34,607 bases of DNA from Planctomicrobium piriforme (GCA_945861585.1 CAMAVC010000033.1:1-34607), one strand, 5' to 3'. Shown: positions 22,349-31,405, counted from the stretch's first letter. The notes: generated by a model from the letters alone, not told the origin. A program made the numbers and translations.

Positions 22349-23338
22349 ATGATGCCGCGTGGAGCGAGCCAGCCGCAGTTGTCGATCGTGATTCCCGCGC
22401 CCGCCGACGTGGCGGCGCTCGAGGATACGCTCGTCAGCGTGCTCGAAAAACGGCCCGCAGGGAGTGAAGTGATCGTGGCGCTCGGCTGCGCTTATGACGA
22501 CCCGTGGCACATCTGCGACGAGGTCACGTTCGTGCAGGCGCCGATCGGCTCGAGCCTCGTGGCCTGCGTCAACGTGGGCGTCGCCTCGAGCCGGGCCGAC
22601 GTGACGCACATTTTGGCCGCGGGCTGGCGGGCCACGGAGGGCTGGACGGAAGGCCCCCTCGCGCGATTCGACGACGAAGACACCGCGGCGGTGGTTCCCC
22701 TGACGGTGTCGGCGGACGATCAAACGCGGCCCGTTGCCGCGGGCATCCGTTGCCGGCGTGGCGGCCGGCGGGTCGACGTGGTGCCGTCGCGGGGCGCACC
22801 GCGGCCGGACGGCCCGACGCTCGAGGCCGGTTTCTGGCGAACCGAATTTCTCAGGCAGGCAGGCCCTGGATTTTCGACTGCCTGCGGCGACAGCTGCGCC
22901 GACGCCGACATGGCCGTCGCCCTCTCGCGCAGCGGGCGGTCTGTCGTGGTCGACGATTCGTCGCACGTGGTCGCCGGCCCCGAACGCCCCCGCAAGGGCG
23001 CGTTCTCGGCAGGGCTGCACGCGGAACGGCTCTTCTGGCGATCGATCGCCGGGCAATGGCTGCCCTGGGCGCTCGTCGCGCACCTCGCGGAAGTGGCTCG
23101 GCACGCCCTAACGCGGGCGCCCTTCGGCACGCTCCCGATGCTCGCCGGCCGGCTCGTGGCCCTGATGCAGTTCGGCGCGTATTTGCCCCGCTACCGGCAG
23201 CTGCGCTCGCTCATGGAGGCCTCCCGCCCGGATCAGGTGATGGACGAGATGCCGACGATTCGGATCGACGGGCCGCACGGCACGGTGCACGCGCCGAAGC
23301 GCCGTTCGGAGCCTGCTCCTCTGCGGCGCTCGGCGTGA
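22349..23338 (+). CDS. Degenerate family 2 glycosyltransferase-like protein
   Basis: The 329-residue product begins like a GT-A fold: LSIVIPAPADVAALEDTLVSVLEKRPAGSEVIVAL, VACVNVGVASSRADVTHILAAGWRATEGWTEGPL. The expected DxD metal site after the fourth strand reads AAG, so it is lost. Later GEVxMDADMAVAL-like and RSVVVDDSSHV segments fit the family's acceptor region. A C-terminal amphipathic part (FWRSIAGQWLPWALVAHLAEVARHA) may lie on the membrane. I choose the ATG at 22349, after a G-rich stretch; a GTG at 22337 is possible. It is probably not an active sugar transferase, or it acts without the usual metal. Confidence 0.65.
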   Translation: MMPRGASQPQLSIVIPAPADVAALEDTLVSVLEKRPAGSEVIVALGCAYDDPWHICDEVTFVQAPIGSSLVACVNVGVASSRADVTHILAAGWRATEGWTEGPLARFDDEDTAAVVPLTVSADDQTRPVAAGIRCRRGGRRVDVVPSRGAPRPDGPTLEAGFWRTEFLRQAGPGFSTACGDSCADADMAVALSRSGRSVVVDDSSHVVAGPERPRKGAFSAGLHAERLFWRSIAGQWLPWALVAHLAEVARHALTRAPFGTLPMLAGRLVALMQFGAYLPRYRQLRSLMEASRPDQVMDEMPTIRIDGPHGTVHAPKRRSEPAPLRRSA

Positions 23339-23435
23339 GCGTCTGCGCGGCGACGGCGGCCGGAAAGACCGCTCCCGCACACGGCCGTCACGATCCTTTT
23401 TTCGCACTCTCGGGCCTGCTAGACTTCGACGTCCC

Positions 23436-23509
<74 letters not shown>

Positions 23510-23576
23510 TTCGATCCTTCGCACGGCGCGAGGCGTGGGCCGCCGGAGGATCATCGAATCGCAGGTCGAATCCCTC

Positions 23577-24716
23577 ATGCCTGCCAGACCGTCCGAGCCG
23601 CCATCGCCCGAGCGCACGCCGCCCCTGCCCGATGCCCGGCTGCTCTGGGACGCGCTCACCTCCAGCATCGACGGCTTCGTGAGCGTGATCGACCGCGACC
23701 TGCGGCTGCGATTCCTCAACCACTCCGACGTCGGCCACGCTGCCGCGGAGAAGGTCCTGGGGCTGCCGCTCACCGAGTTCCTCGTGCCGGCAGACCGCGA
23801 CCGCGTGCAGCGCATCCTCACGGAGGTGTTCGCCACCGGACAGGCCGCCACCTACGAGGCCGCGGCGGCGAATCAGCACGGCGAAGTGGTGTCGTACACC
23901 GTCCGCGTGTCGCCCGTGATAGAGCGTGAGCAGGTGGTGGCCGTCGTCGCTACGGCGATGGATGCTCGGCTGCTGCACGACACCGAACAGGCTCTGCGCA
24001 ACGAGCGTCAAGCCCTGCAACAGATGCTGCGCACGCAGGAGCGCGAGCGGCAGCTCGTCTCGTATGAAATCCACGACGGCCTGGCGCAATATCAGGCCGG
24101 CGCCATCATGCAGCTCGAAGCCTGCCTGTACAGCATGCAGTCGCGCCGCGATCCCGGGCTCGACGACGTGATCCGCTCCTGCACCGAGGGCCTGCGGCTC
24201 ATGCGGGCGGCGGCTGCGGAAGCCCGGCGGCTCATCAACGGGCTGCGCCCTCCGATGCTCGACGAACTCGGCATCGCAGAGGCGCTCGAGTCGCTCGTCG
24301 AGCGAATGCACGATGTCGTGCCCGTGATCCGCTACCTCCATCCGGAGCCCCTGCGCCGCCTCGACCCCGACGTGGAAACGGCCATCTTCCGGATCGTCCA
24401 GGAATCGCTCTCCAACATTCGCAAGCACGCGGCGGCCCGCAGCGTGAACATCGTGCTCGAACCGTGCAGCGACACCGACGTCGCGGTGCGGGTGGTCGAC
24501 GACGGCGTTGGCTTCGATGTCCGCAACGTGCCCGAAGGCCGGTTCGGGCTGGAGGGGATCCGGCAGCGGGCCCGACTGTTCGGCCGCGAGGCGACGATCT
24601 CGAGCGCTCCGGGGAAAGGCACCCGGATCGAGGTCACGCTGCCGCTCTTTCCGGCGATGGTCCGGGGAGAGGGCCGCGGCCCGACGGAGGCGAATCGTCA
24701 GGGCGCGGCGCCGTAA
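23577..24716 (+). CDS. PAS-domain sensor histidine kinase, NarL-type (HisKA_3)
   Basis: The 379-residue kinase is soluble. A PAS domain (about 22-135) begins LLWDALTSSIDGFVSVIDRDLRLRFLNHS. The HisKA_3 dimerisation domain has the phospho-histidine H166 in YEIHDGLAQYQAGA. The HATPase_c domain has the N box around ESLSNIRKHAA (276-286), G1 DDGVGFD (308-314) and G2 GRFGLEGIRQRA. The start at MPARPSE excludes the tRNA-Arg region, which a longer frame would overlap. No response regulator gene is adjacent, so it is an orphan kinase; partners should be NarL/FixJ-like. Its end overlaps the end of the convergent deacetylase gene by 19 bases. The PAS ligand is unknown. Confidence 0.9.
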   Translation: MPARPSEPPSPERTPPLPDARLLWDALTSSIDGFVSVIDRDLRLRFLNHSDVGHAAAEKVLGLPLTEFLVPADRDRVQRILTEVFATGQAATYEAAAANQHGEVVSYTVRVSPVIEREQVVAVVATAMDARLLHDTEQALRNERQALQQMLRTQERERQLVSYEIHDGLAQYQAGAIMQLEACLYSMQSRRDPGLDDVIRSCTEGLRLMRAAAAEARRLINGLRPPMLDELGIAEALESLVERMHDVVPVIRYLHPEPLRRLDPDVETAIFRIVQESLSNIRKHAAARSVNIVLEPCSDTDVAVRVVDDGVGFDVRNVPEGRFGLEGIRQRARLFGREATISSAPGKGTRIEVTLPLFPAMVRGEGRGPTEANRQGAAP

Positions 24717-25606
24717 GTCGCAGCCAGCGTGATCGTGGCGGCGTGGATGTCGACGATCGCGTCGAGGTCGGGGCAGTAGCCGCCGCCGCACACAAGCGCC
24801 ACGGCCGCACCGCTGCCCCGTGCGGCATCGAGCACCAGGCGATCGCGGGCCACGAGGCCGGCCTTCGTGAGCTTGAGTCGCCCCAGCCGGTCGCCCGCAT
24901 AGGGATCGGCCCCGGCGATGTAGAGCACGAGATCGGCCCGTGCCCGCTCGATCGACTCCGCCACCGCCGGCTCGAGCCGGCGCAGATACTCGTCGTCGCC
25001 GGTGCCGTCGTCGAGCGGCACGTCGAGCGAACTCGGCTGCTTCCGAACCGGGAAATTCCGCGCCCCGTGGATCGACATCGTGAACACGGTGGGGTCGGCC
25101 GAGAAGATCTCCGCGGTGCCGTTGCCCTGGTGGACGTCGCAGTCGAGGATCAAAACCTGCCGCACAACGCCACGCGCCTGCAGCTCACGGGCCGCCACGG
25201 CCGTGTCGTTGAACACGCAATACCCCTCGCCCCAGTCGGTGCCGGCGTGATGGGTGCCGCCGGCAAGGCTCGCGGCGATGCCGTCGTCGATGGCCGCCGC
25301 CGCAGCGTCGACCGCGGCGCCCGTGCTCCGGAGCGACCGTTCGACGAGGGCGGCGCTCCACGGAAACCCGATCCGCCGCACCTCACCGGGCGAAAGCGTG
25401 CCCGAGAGGACGCGGCCCACGTAGCCCCGATCATGCACCCGCACGAGCTCGTCGTCGGTCGCCGCATGTGGCTCGATGAATTCCAGCGGTTCACCGGCCG
25501 CCGCGTGCATCTCGAGCCGACGGCGGAGGAGCGCGTATTTGTCGATCGGAAACCGGTGGCCATCCGGGAGTGGCAGAGGAAACCGATCGCAGGGAAACAG
25601 TCGCAT
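24698..25606 (-). CDS. Histone deacetylase family (AcuC/HdaH-like) amidohydrolase
   Basis: The 302-residue enzyme has the class II-like HDAC set: catalytic H119-H120 in GGTHHAGTDWGEGYCVFND, zinc ligands D157 and H159 in LILDCDVHQGNGT and D234 in YIAGADP, and the active-site tyrosine Y277 in GGGYCPD. These enzymes remove acetyl groups from protein lysines, polyamines or small amides; the actual substrate is not clear. The start MRLFPCDRFPLPLPDGHRFP matches bacterial family members; a longer upstream frame is random in look. It ends tail to tail over the histidine kinase gene. Confidence 0.93.
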   Translation of the reverse strand: MRLFPCDRFPLPLPDGHRFPIDKYALLRRRLEMHAAAGEPLEFIEPHAATDDELVRVHDRGYVGRVLSGTLSPGEVRRIGFPWSAALVERSLRSTGAAVDAAAAAIDDGIAASLAGGTHHAGTDWGEGYCVFNDTAVAARELQARGVVRQVLILDCDVHQGNGTAEIFSADPTVFTMSIHGARNFPVRKQPSSLDVPLDDGTGDDEYLRRLEPAVAESIERARADLVLYIAGADPYAGDRLGRLKLTKAGLVARDRLVLDAARGSGAAVALVCGGGYCPDLDAIVDIHAATITLAATYGAAP

Positions 25607-25773
25607 GCCGCCAGTGTAGGGCGGCGCTGCCGAGGGCCCGGGCACGCGATGCTTCGTTTGCAGGCAGGCGACCCGGCCGACCGGCGCACGCCCCTTGTCT
25701 GGCTCGAGCGGAACGCCCACGACGCTGCGGAAATCCGCCGGTTCCTGCCCGACACCGAATTTCGATTCCCGAG

Positions 25774-25789
25774 TGGCACGAGGCGTGCA
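25774..25789 (+). promoter_or_regulatory. Near-match sigma-54 box or small operator before the metalloprotease gene
   Basis: TGGCACG-AGGC-GTGCA matches the TGGCACG-N4-TTGC(A/T) sigma-54 consensus except for one base, and lies 35 bases before the ATG at 25824. The same stretch is also an inverted repeat GCACG-AGG-CGTGC, so it could be an operator instead. No activator gene is adjacent. Chance cannot be excluded. Confidence 0.3.
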
Positions 25790-25823
25790 CCCTCGTTTCA
25801 CCGCACCTCTGCGAGCCTGCGTG

Positions 25824-26633
25824 ATGTCGCGTCAGCAATCGGTCGTCGCCGCTGTTCTCGGGAGCGTGATCCTGACATGCGGCGGAGCGCCGGCAGGAGA
25901 GCCTTCCGCGGCGAGCGTCGTCGTACTGGGAGCCAGCCCAGCTCGGACGACGGCGATCGTCGACCACGCTGAAGAAGTCCGCCACAAAGCCTTTACCCAG
26001 CTCCTCGGTGAGCCTCGGCCACGGCCATGGATCGAGCGGTGTGCGATCCATGTCCATGCCACGCCCGCTTCGTTCGCAGCCGCCGTGGGCGGCCCGCCGG
26101 CGACGGCCCGCGGTGCGACATCCCTCGAATTCGGTGCCGATCGCGTGATCAGCCGGCGGATCGACGTCATGGGAGACGGGCCGGATGTCATTCCCGATGC
26201 GTTGGCCCACGAGCTCGTTCACGTGGTGCTCGCCGACCATTTCACCGCGGCCGCGCCGCCGCGGTGGGCCGACGAGGGAATCGCGCTCTTGTTCGACGGG
26301 ATCGCGAAGCAAGCTCGGCACGAGGCCGACTTTCGTGCGGCGCTCTCCCGCGGGCTCGCGTTCTCGGCCGCCGACCTGCTCGCCATCGAGCACTATCCCG
26401 TGGATGCCGCCAGGCAGCGGGTCTTCTATGGTCAGAGCGCCGCTCTCGTCCGCTGGCTGATCGCCCGCCGCGATGCCGCCACCTTCATTCGGTTCGTCGC
26501 CGATGCCCAGTCGGGCGACCTTCCCGCCGCCTTCGAGCGCCACTACGGGCTCGAGATGTCCGCCGTTTTCGACTCCGCCTGGAAGGAGGTGCCCCCCATC
26601 CATTCCTTGAGCTTCAACGACGCCAAAAACTAG
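25824..26633 (+). CDS. Exported gluzincin-type metalloprotease (peptidase MA-like)
   Basis: The 269-residue protein has an N-terminal signal-like segment (MSRQQSVVAAVLGSVILTCGGAPAG). The zinc site is HELVH (129-133) followed by the third ligand E151 in PPRWADEGIALLFDG, the pattern of HEXXH...E gluzincins and peptidase-MA-like domains. Helices after it (VFYGQSAALVRWLIARRDAATFIRFVADA) match the MA-like family. It acts outside the cytoplasm if exported. The signal is short, and the L-T-C is not a good lipobox. It is divergent from the deacetylase gene. Confidence 0.85.
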   Translation: MSRQQSVVAAVLGSVILTCGGAPAGEPSAASVVVLGASPARTTAIVDHAEEVRHKAFTQLLGEPRPRPWIERCAIHVHATPASFAAAVGGPPATARGATSLEFGADRVISRRIDVMGDGPDVIPDALAHELVHVVLADHFTAAAPPRWADEGIALLFDGIAKQARHEADFRAALSRGLAFSAADLLAIEHYPVDAARQRVFYGQSAALVRWLIARRDAATFIRFVADAQSGDLPAAFERHYGLEMSAVFDSAWKEVPPIHSLSFNDAKN

Positions 26634-26685
26634 TCCGATCTGGAGCGGGCTTTGCCCCTGTGATCGGATGACGTGAACGCCGAGG

Positions 26686-26711
26686 GCCCGGCGCGATTCG
26701 TCGCGCCGGGC
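26686..26711. terminator. Strong hairpin between convergent genes
   Basis: GCCCGGCGCGA (26686-26696), loop TTCG, and TCGCGCCGGGC (26701-26711) form a perfect 11-bp stem with a stable TTCG tetraloop. It lies between the ends of the metalloprotease gene and the small secreted protein gene. It very likely stops transcripts from both sides; the T-tail is weak. Confidence 0.75.
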
Positions 26712-26741
26712 TCCTCAACGTTTCAGCCGGCTGCAGCGGGT

Positions 26742-27020
26742 TCATCGGCCGCCGTTGTAATGACCGGCCGCCTTGGCGGTGGCATGCCGCCAGCTCGCTT
26801 CACCAGCGTGTCGACCCGTAGGCTGCACGTCTCCCATGGTGGCAGGCGTCGGGCGCGACGGTGACACGGAGTAGCTCCGATAGGTACGCACGGTCGGTGC
26901 ACGAACCTGTGGAGCCACCTGCACCGTCGGCGGCTGCGGCTGCACCACGACCGCCTGTTGAGCCATCGCCAGGCCCGGGGTGGAAACGACCAGCACGAAC
27001 ATCAGCATCAAGCGTGTCAT
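26742..27020 (-). CDS. Small secreted protein, planctomycete-style
   Basis: The 92-residue product has a signal peptide (MTRLMLMFVLVVSTPGLAMA-QQ, cleaved near residue 20), then a valine/proline/glutamine-rich stretch (VVVQPQPPTVQVAPQVRAPTV), an arginine-rich part and the ending EASWRHATAKAAGHYNGGR. I recall similar endings in short planctomycete exported proteins but no function. AAGGAG before the ATG supports the start. It is probably periplasmic or surface-bound. Confidence 0.75.
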   Translation of the reverse strand: MTRLMLMFVLVVSTPGLAMAQQAVVVQPQPPTVQVAPQVRAPTVRTYRSYSVSPSRPTPATMGDVQPTGRHAGEASWRHATAKAAGHYNGGR

Positions 27021-27147
27021 GATGGGCTCCTTGTCTTGAGTCCCTTGAAACCACATTCTCCAGGGAACTCTACGGCCCGGCAGTGGCCGCGGTTCGGCAT
27101 GAGAACCGCATCGCCTGCCGGCTGCACCGTGCGGTGCGGACACGCCG

Positions 27148-27771
27148 TCAGGTTCGTCGCACTCTGGCGAACCAGGCCTTGGCCCCGCCGGGAGTGAACT
27201 CAGCCCCCGGTATCCCGGGCAGCACCTCGAACCGCGCCGGTTCGATCGACTCGACGACCCAGCCCGAGCCGAACGCCCGGCGCAGGTCCGCCTCGCTCAC
27301 CCGCCGCGGGCCATTCGTTCCCGGCTCGGCATCGGAGAAGCAGAGAAGAAACACGCGGGCACCGGGCTCGAGCAGCTTCGCGAGCGCCGCCACATAGGCG
27401 GCCCGGGAGGCCTCGTCGAACACGTGGAACAGCCCACAGTCGGTGACGGCGTCGAACCGCTCCGGAATCTCGCCGATGGCGAGGGCGTCCATCTGGAGAA
27501 AGGTCGCCTCAAGCCCGCGCTCCGCCGCCTTGGTGCGGGCGACGACCAGCGGCCCATCGAGAAAATCGACTCCCGTGACCCGGCAGCCCCGCTCGGCCAG
27601 CCACAGCGCCAGCGCACCTGTGCCGCAGCCACTGTCGAGCACACGGCCGCGAATCGCATCGCCCGCCTCCACGAACGCCCGCTGCGGCCGGCCGATGTCC
27701 CAAGGCGGTTTCGGCGCGGCGTAGTAGCTCTTGAACCGTTCGCGGTCGCTCTCGGGGGCGGCGTGCGTCAT
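27148..27771 (-). CDS. Class I SAM-dependent methyltransferase
   Basis: The 207-residue enzyme has motif I VLDSGCGTGALALWLAERG (around 44-62), the acidic end of strand 2 in VTGVDFLDGP, motif IV-like FDAVTDCGLFHVFDEASR, and a late strand VFLLCFSDAEPG. This is a full Rossmann methyltransferase of the small-molecule type, resembling thiopurine/tellurite-methyltransferase-like proteins (PPWDIGRPQ near the start is typical of them). The start at MTHAAPESDRERF is preferred; the longer frame adds 33 atypical residues. It is followed by the small secreted protein gene, 127 bases later on the same strand. Confidence 0.9.
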   Translation of the reverse strand: MTHAAPESDRERFKSYYAAPKPPWDIGRPQRAFVEAGDAIRGRVLDSGCGTGALALWLAERGCRVTGVDFLDGPLVVARTKAAERGLEATFLQMDALAIGEIPERFDAVTDCGLFHVFDEASRAAYVAALAKLLEPGARVFLLCFSDAEPGTNGPRRVSEADLRRAFGSGWVVESIEPARFEVLPGIPGAEFTPGGAKAWFARVRRT

Positions 27772-27969
27772 TGGTCCGATCCTCAGGCCAGAGCTGTCAG
27801 GCGGGGTGCCGCCGGTCCCAAGCGGCCGTCGACGAGCACGTCGATCAAGGCAGAGGGTTTGCCGGGGCATCTTTCCCGGACAAGGCTATCACGTGACATG
27901 TGGTCCGCGGGAGGGCGCGGGAATGGATTTGCCCTTGCGGATTGGCGGCTCGCAGCCCATTGTTCTTCC

Positions 27970-29769
27970 ATGCTTTCCCTCCTCGAACCCCTGCTCCGTG
28001 ACTGGCAGGCCGCGCTCACCGCGGCCGTGGTCTTCGCCACGCTTGCCGCGCTCCTGTTCGGGCAGCGGGCTCCGGACATGGCCATGATCGGCGGCGTTGT
28101 GGTGCTCCTGGCGGCCGGGGTGCTCACGCCCGACGAGGCCTTCAAGGGCATGAGCAACGAGGGCATGCTCACGGTGGCGGCGCTGTTCGTCGTGGCGGCC
28201 GCCGTAGAGCGGACCGGGGCGCTCGCTTCCCTCGTCGATCGGGCGCTCGGCCGGCCCACGTCGCTCGGCTCGGCGCAGCGGCGCACGATGATCGCCCCGG
28301 CGGTCGTCTCGGCATTCATGAACAATACGCCCGTGGTCGCCCTGATGGTGCCGGCGATCCGCGACTGGGCCAAGAAGCATCGCCTCAGCGTGTCGAAGCT
28401 CCTCATGCCGATGAACGCGGCCGTGATCCTCGGCGGCCTGTGCACGCTCATCGGCACGAGCACGAACGTCGTCGTGAGCGGCCTCGTGGCGGCGAAAACC
28501 GGGCACACGCTGGGCATGTTCGAGATCACCTGGCTCGGCGTGCCGCTGCTTGCCGCCGGCCTCGTCTATCTCTTCGTGGCGAGCAAGAGCTCCTGGTTGC
28601 TCAAAGACCGCCGGCCCGCGATGAGCCAGAGCGACGACCCGCGGAGCTACTCGCTCGAGATGCTCGTGGAGCCGGGCAGCCCGCTCGTGGGCCGCTCGAT
28701 CGAGGAAGCCGGACTGCGCGGTCTCGAGGGGCTGTTTCTCATGGAGATCGACCGTGGCGGCCACGTGATGGCGGCCGTCGCGCCCTCCGAGCGGCTCGAG
28801 GCCGGCGACCGGCTCGTGTTCGTGGGGGTGGTCGACTCGGTCGTCGAGCTCCAGAAGATCCGCGGGCTGCGGCCGGCGACCGATCAGGTGTTCCAACTCG
28901 ACGGGCCACGGTCGGAGCGCGTGCTCCTCGAGGCGGTCGTCTCCAACACCTGCCCGCTCGTGGGCGGCACGATTCGCGCCGGCCGGTTTCGCTCGACGTA
29001 CGACGCGGTCGTGATCGCGGTGGCCCGCAACGGCGAACGGGTGGAGATGAAGATCGGCGACATCGTGCTCGAGCCCGGTGATACGCTCCTGCTCGAGGCG
29101 AGCCCGAGCTTCCTCGAACGGCAGCGCTCAAACCGCGACTTCTACCTCGTGAGCGAGGTCAGCGGCTCGACTCCCCCGCGGCACGACCAGGCTTGGATCG
29201 CGTGCACCGTGCTCGCCGGCATGGTGCTGGCGGCCACGCTCGAACTCGTGCCGATGGTGGCGGCGGCATTCGTCGCAGCCGCCGTCGTCGTGGCCTTCGG
29301 ATGCATCTCATCGAGCGAGGCCCGGCGCAGCATCGAGTGGGAATCGCTCCTCCTGATCGCGGCCAGTTTCGGCCTCGCCAAGGCCATGGAGAAGACCGGG
29401 CTCGACGAGGCGATCGCCCGGTCGACGATCGCCGCTGCCGGCAACGACCCGCGCATGGTGCTCGCGGCGATCTACTTCGTGACGATGCTGTTCACGGAGC
29501 TGATGAGCAACAACGCGGCGGCAGTACTCGTCTTTCCCATCGCCTGGCAGACCGCTGCCGACATGGGCGTCGAGCCGATGCCGTTCGTGATGGCCGTCAC
29601 CGTCGCCGCCAGTTGCGGCTTCGCCACGCCGATGGGCTACCAGACGAACCTCATGATCTACGGACCGGGCGGCTACAAATTCAGCGACTACGTGCGATTC
29701 GGCGGCCCGCTCAACCTGCTCGTGATGGCGATCACGGTGCTCCTGGCACCGCTCATCTGGCGGTTTTAG
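27970..29769 (+). CDS. SLC13/DASS-type anion permease with two TrkA-C domains
   Basis: The 599-residue membrane protein has the split SLC13 layout: an N-terminal membrane half (about 12-210) with FMNNTPVVALMVP and GTSTNVV motifs, two cytoplasmic TrkA-C (RCK_C) domains (about 228-300 and 315-385), and a second membrane half (about 405-598) with LMSNNAAAVL and TPMGYQTN. The repeated N-N/T-N motifs bind sodium and anion in the family. RCK_C-bearing members include sulfate permeases of the SLT/SAC1 type. The start at 27970 is chosen as the first residue before the clear membrane helix; it lacks a strong ribosome site. Its end overlaps the end of the sigma-54 activator gene by 4 bases. Confidence 0.88.
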   Translation: MLSLLEPLLRDWQAALTAAVVFATLAALLFGQRAPDMAMIGGVVVLLAAGVLTPDEAFKGMSNEGMLTVAALFVVAAAVERTGALASLVDRALGRPTSLGSAQRRTMIAPAVVSAFMNNTPVVALMVPAIRDWAKKHRLSVSKLLMPMNAAVILGGLCTLIGTSTNVVVSGLVAAKTGHTLGMFEITWLGVPLLAAGLVYLFVASKSSWLLKDRRPAMSQSDDPRSYSLEMLVEPGSPLVGRSIEEAGLRGLEGLFLMEIDRGGHVMAAVAPSERLEAGDRLVFVGVVDSVVELQKIRGLRPATDQVFQLDGPRSERVLLEAVVSNTCPLVGGTIRAGRFRSTYDAVVIAVARNGERVEMKIGDIVLEPGDTLLLEASPSFLERQRSNRDFYLVSEVSGSTPPRHDQAWIACTVLAGMVLAATLELVPMVAAAFVAAAVVVAFGCISSSEARRSIEWESLLLIAASFGLAKAMEKTGLDEAIARSTIAAAGNDPRMVLAAIYFVTMLFTELMSNNAAAVLVFPIAWQTAADMGVEPMPFVMAVTVAASCGFATPMGYQTNLMIYGPGGYKFSDYVRFGGPLNLLVMAITVLLAPLIWRF

Positions 29770-31358
29770 GTGCGAAACCGCTCGGCAGCGATGCCGAGCT
29801 TCCGCATCCGGGCCCGGAGGGTGTGCGGGTTGATCTGGAGCGTCGTCGCGGCGCCGCGGCGACCTTCGATCCGGCCACGGGTGGCGGCGAGCGCTCGCTC
29901 GATGTGTTGCTTCATGGCCGCCGCGAGCGGCATGATGTCGCCGGCCGCAGGGCGGCTCGTCGCCTGCTCGAGCGGCACCGTCTCGGGAATCACTTCATAC
30001 ATCGTCGCGTCGGCTGCCGGCGCCGGGAGCGGCTGCCGGCCGAGGCCGAGCGCCGTGGCGACGTCGAGGGTGCGGCCGCCGCCAAGGATCACGGCCCGGT
30101 CGATCACCGCGCCCAGTTCGCGAATGTTGCCGGGCCAGTGATAGTCGGCCAACAGCCGCAGGTCGCCCGCCGCGGGCTGCACTGCGGGCAGGCCAAAACG
30201 CGTCGCCGCCCTCTGCACCAGGTGCTTCACGAGCGCGGGAATGTCTTCCAGCCGCTCGCGGAGCGTCGGCAAGAGAATTGGAAACACGTTGATGCGATAC
30301 CAGAGATCCTCGCGAAACGTCCGTTCCTTCACCATCGCCGCCAGGTCGCGATGCGTCGCGGCCACGATCCGCACGTCCACGTGGATCGGCGACTTGCCAC
30401 CAACCCGCTCGATCTGATGATCCTGGAGCACCCGCAAGAGCCGCACCTGTGCGGGCAGCGGCAGCTCGCCGATCTCGTCGAGAAACAGCGTGCCGCGGTC
30501 GGCCCGTTCGAACCACCCCTGATGCTGAGCCGATGCGCCGGTAAACGCCCCCTTCTCGTGGCCGAAGAGCTGCGAATCGACGAGTTCCGGCGGGATTGCC
30601 CCACAGTTGACGCGAATGAACGGGCCGGCGGCCCGGGGCGACCGCGTGTGGATCGCCCGCGACACGACCTCCTTGCCGGTGCCCGTCTCACCGAGAATCA
30701 ACACCGGCACGTCGGACTTCGCGACGAGCTCGACGCGATCCATCACATGCCGCAAGCCCGTGTGGCTGCCCACGACCTCTTCGTTGACATCCTGACGGCC
30801 GAGCCGCGTGAGCAGCGTTTCCCGATCGGCGACCGCCGCTTCGCGAAGTGCGCGAAGCTCGTGGAGGCGCGTGTCGTTGTCGAGCGCGGCGGCGAAGGGC
30901 TCGAGCAATTCGTGCATCGATCGCCTGTCGAGTGGCGAAAACTGCTTGCCCGACGTGGCCACCAGCACGAGCACACCGAGCGGCCCGTCCTTCGACATGA
31001 GCGGACCGGCAACTGCGTCGGCCTGGATCGAATCGGGGAGCACGGCGGCCAGCCAGCCCTCGGCCTCGGCATCGCCCCAGCCGATCACGCTCCCGCTCCG
31101 CAGCCAGGCGGTGAATCGCCGCCAGGCCGGCGCGGCGAATTCTGTGGCCCGGGCGGCAACCGACGCGGCCCGCGGTGGACTGCCCACCGTGAGCGGTTCG
31201 AGCGTCTTGTGGTCGGCGTCGGCCCGCAGCACGACAAGCGCCCGCAGCGGCAGGTGCTCCGCCACGCTTCGGGCGATCGCCGCGGCCGACTCGTCGATCT
31301 CGATGTGGCGGCAGGCTTCACGCCAGACCGCGGAGAGAAGGTCACGGCTTGCGGACAT
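29766..31358 (-). CDS. Sigma-54-dependent transcriptional activator (GAF-AAA+-Fis)
   Basis: The 530-residue protein has an N-terminal GAF-like sensor (about 15-165), then the sigma-54 activation AAA+ domain with Walker A GETGTGKE (223-230), the diagnostic GAFTGA loop (270-275), Walker B LFLDEIGEL, and the sensor region FREDLWYRINVFPI. A Fis-type helix-turn-helix ends it (about 484-525). There is no receiver domain, so a small ligand or redox state, not phosphorylation, should set its activity. It is divergent from sbp, whose promoter matches sigma-54, so it is the obvious candidate activator of that operon; it may control its own gene too. Its end overlaps the SLC13-type gene. Confidence 0.93.
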   Translation of the reverse strand: MSASRDLLSAVWREACRHIEIDESAAAIARSVAEHLPLRALVVLRADADHKTLEPLTVGSPPRAASVAARATEFAAPAWRRFTAWLRSGSVIGWGDAEAEGWLAAVLPDSIQADAVAGPLMSKDGPLGVLVLVATSGKQFSPLDRRSMHELLEPFAAALDNDTRLHELRALREAAVADRETLLTRLGRQDVNEEVVGSHTGLRHVMDRVELVAKSDVPVLILGETGTGKEVVSRAIHTRSPRAAGPFIRVNCGAIPPELVDSQLFGHEKGAFTGASAQHQGWFERADRGTLFLDEIGELPLPAQVRLLRVLQDHQIERVGGKSPIHVDVRIVAATHRDLAAMVKERTFREDLWYRINVFPILLPTLRERLEDIPALVKHLVQRAATRFGLPAVQPAAGDLRLLADYHWPGNIRELGAVIDRAVILGGGRTLDVATALGLGRQPLPAPAADATMYEVIPETVPLEQATSRPAAGDIMPLAAAMKQHIERALAATRGRIEGRRGAATTLQINPHTLRARMRKLGIAAERFRT

Positions 31359-31405
31359 ACACCACCGCTGGAAGGATCAGGGAGATCGACATTTCCACGA
31401 CAATA

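Noticed and set aside
25824..25880. Possible lipoprotein signal (ILTCGG) in the metalloprotease
   Set aside because: Threonine before the cysteine does not fit a normal lipobox, so I call only a probable export signal.
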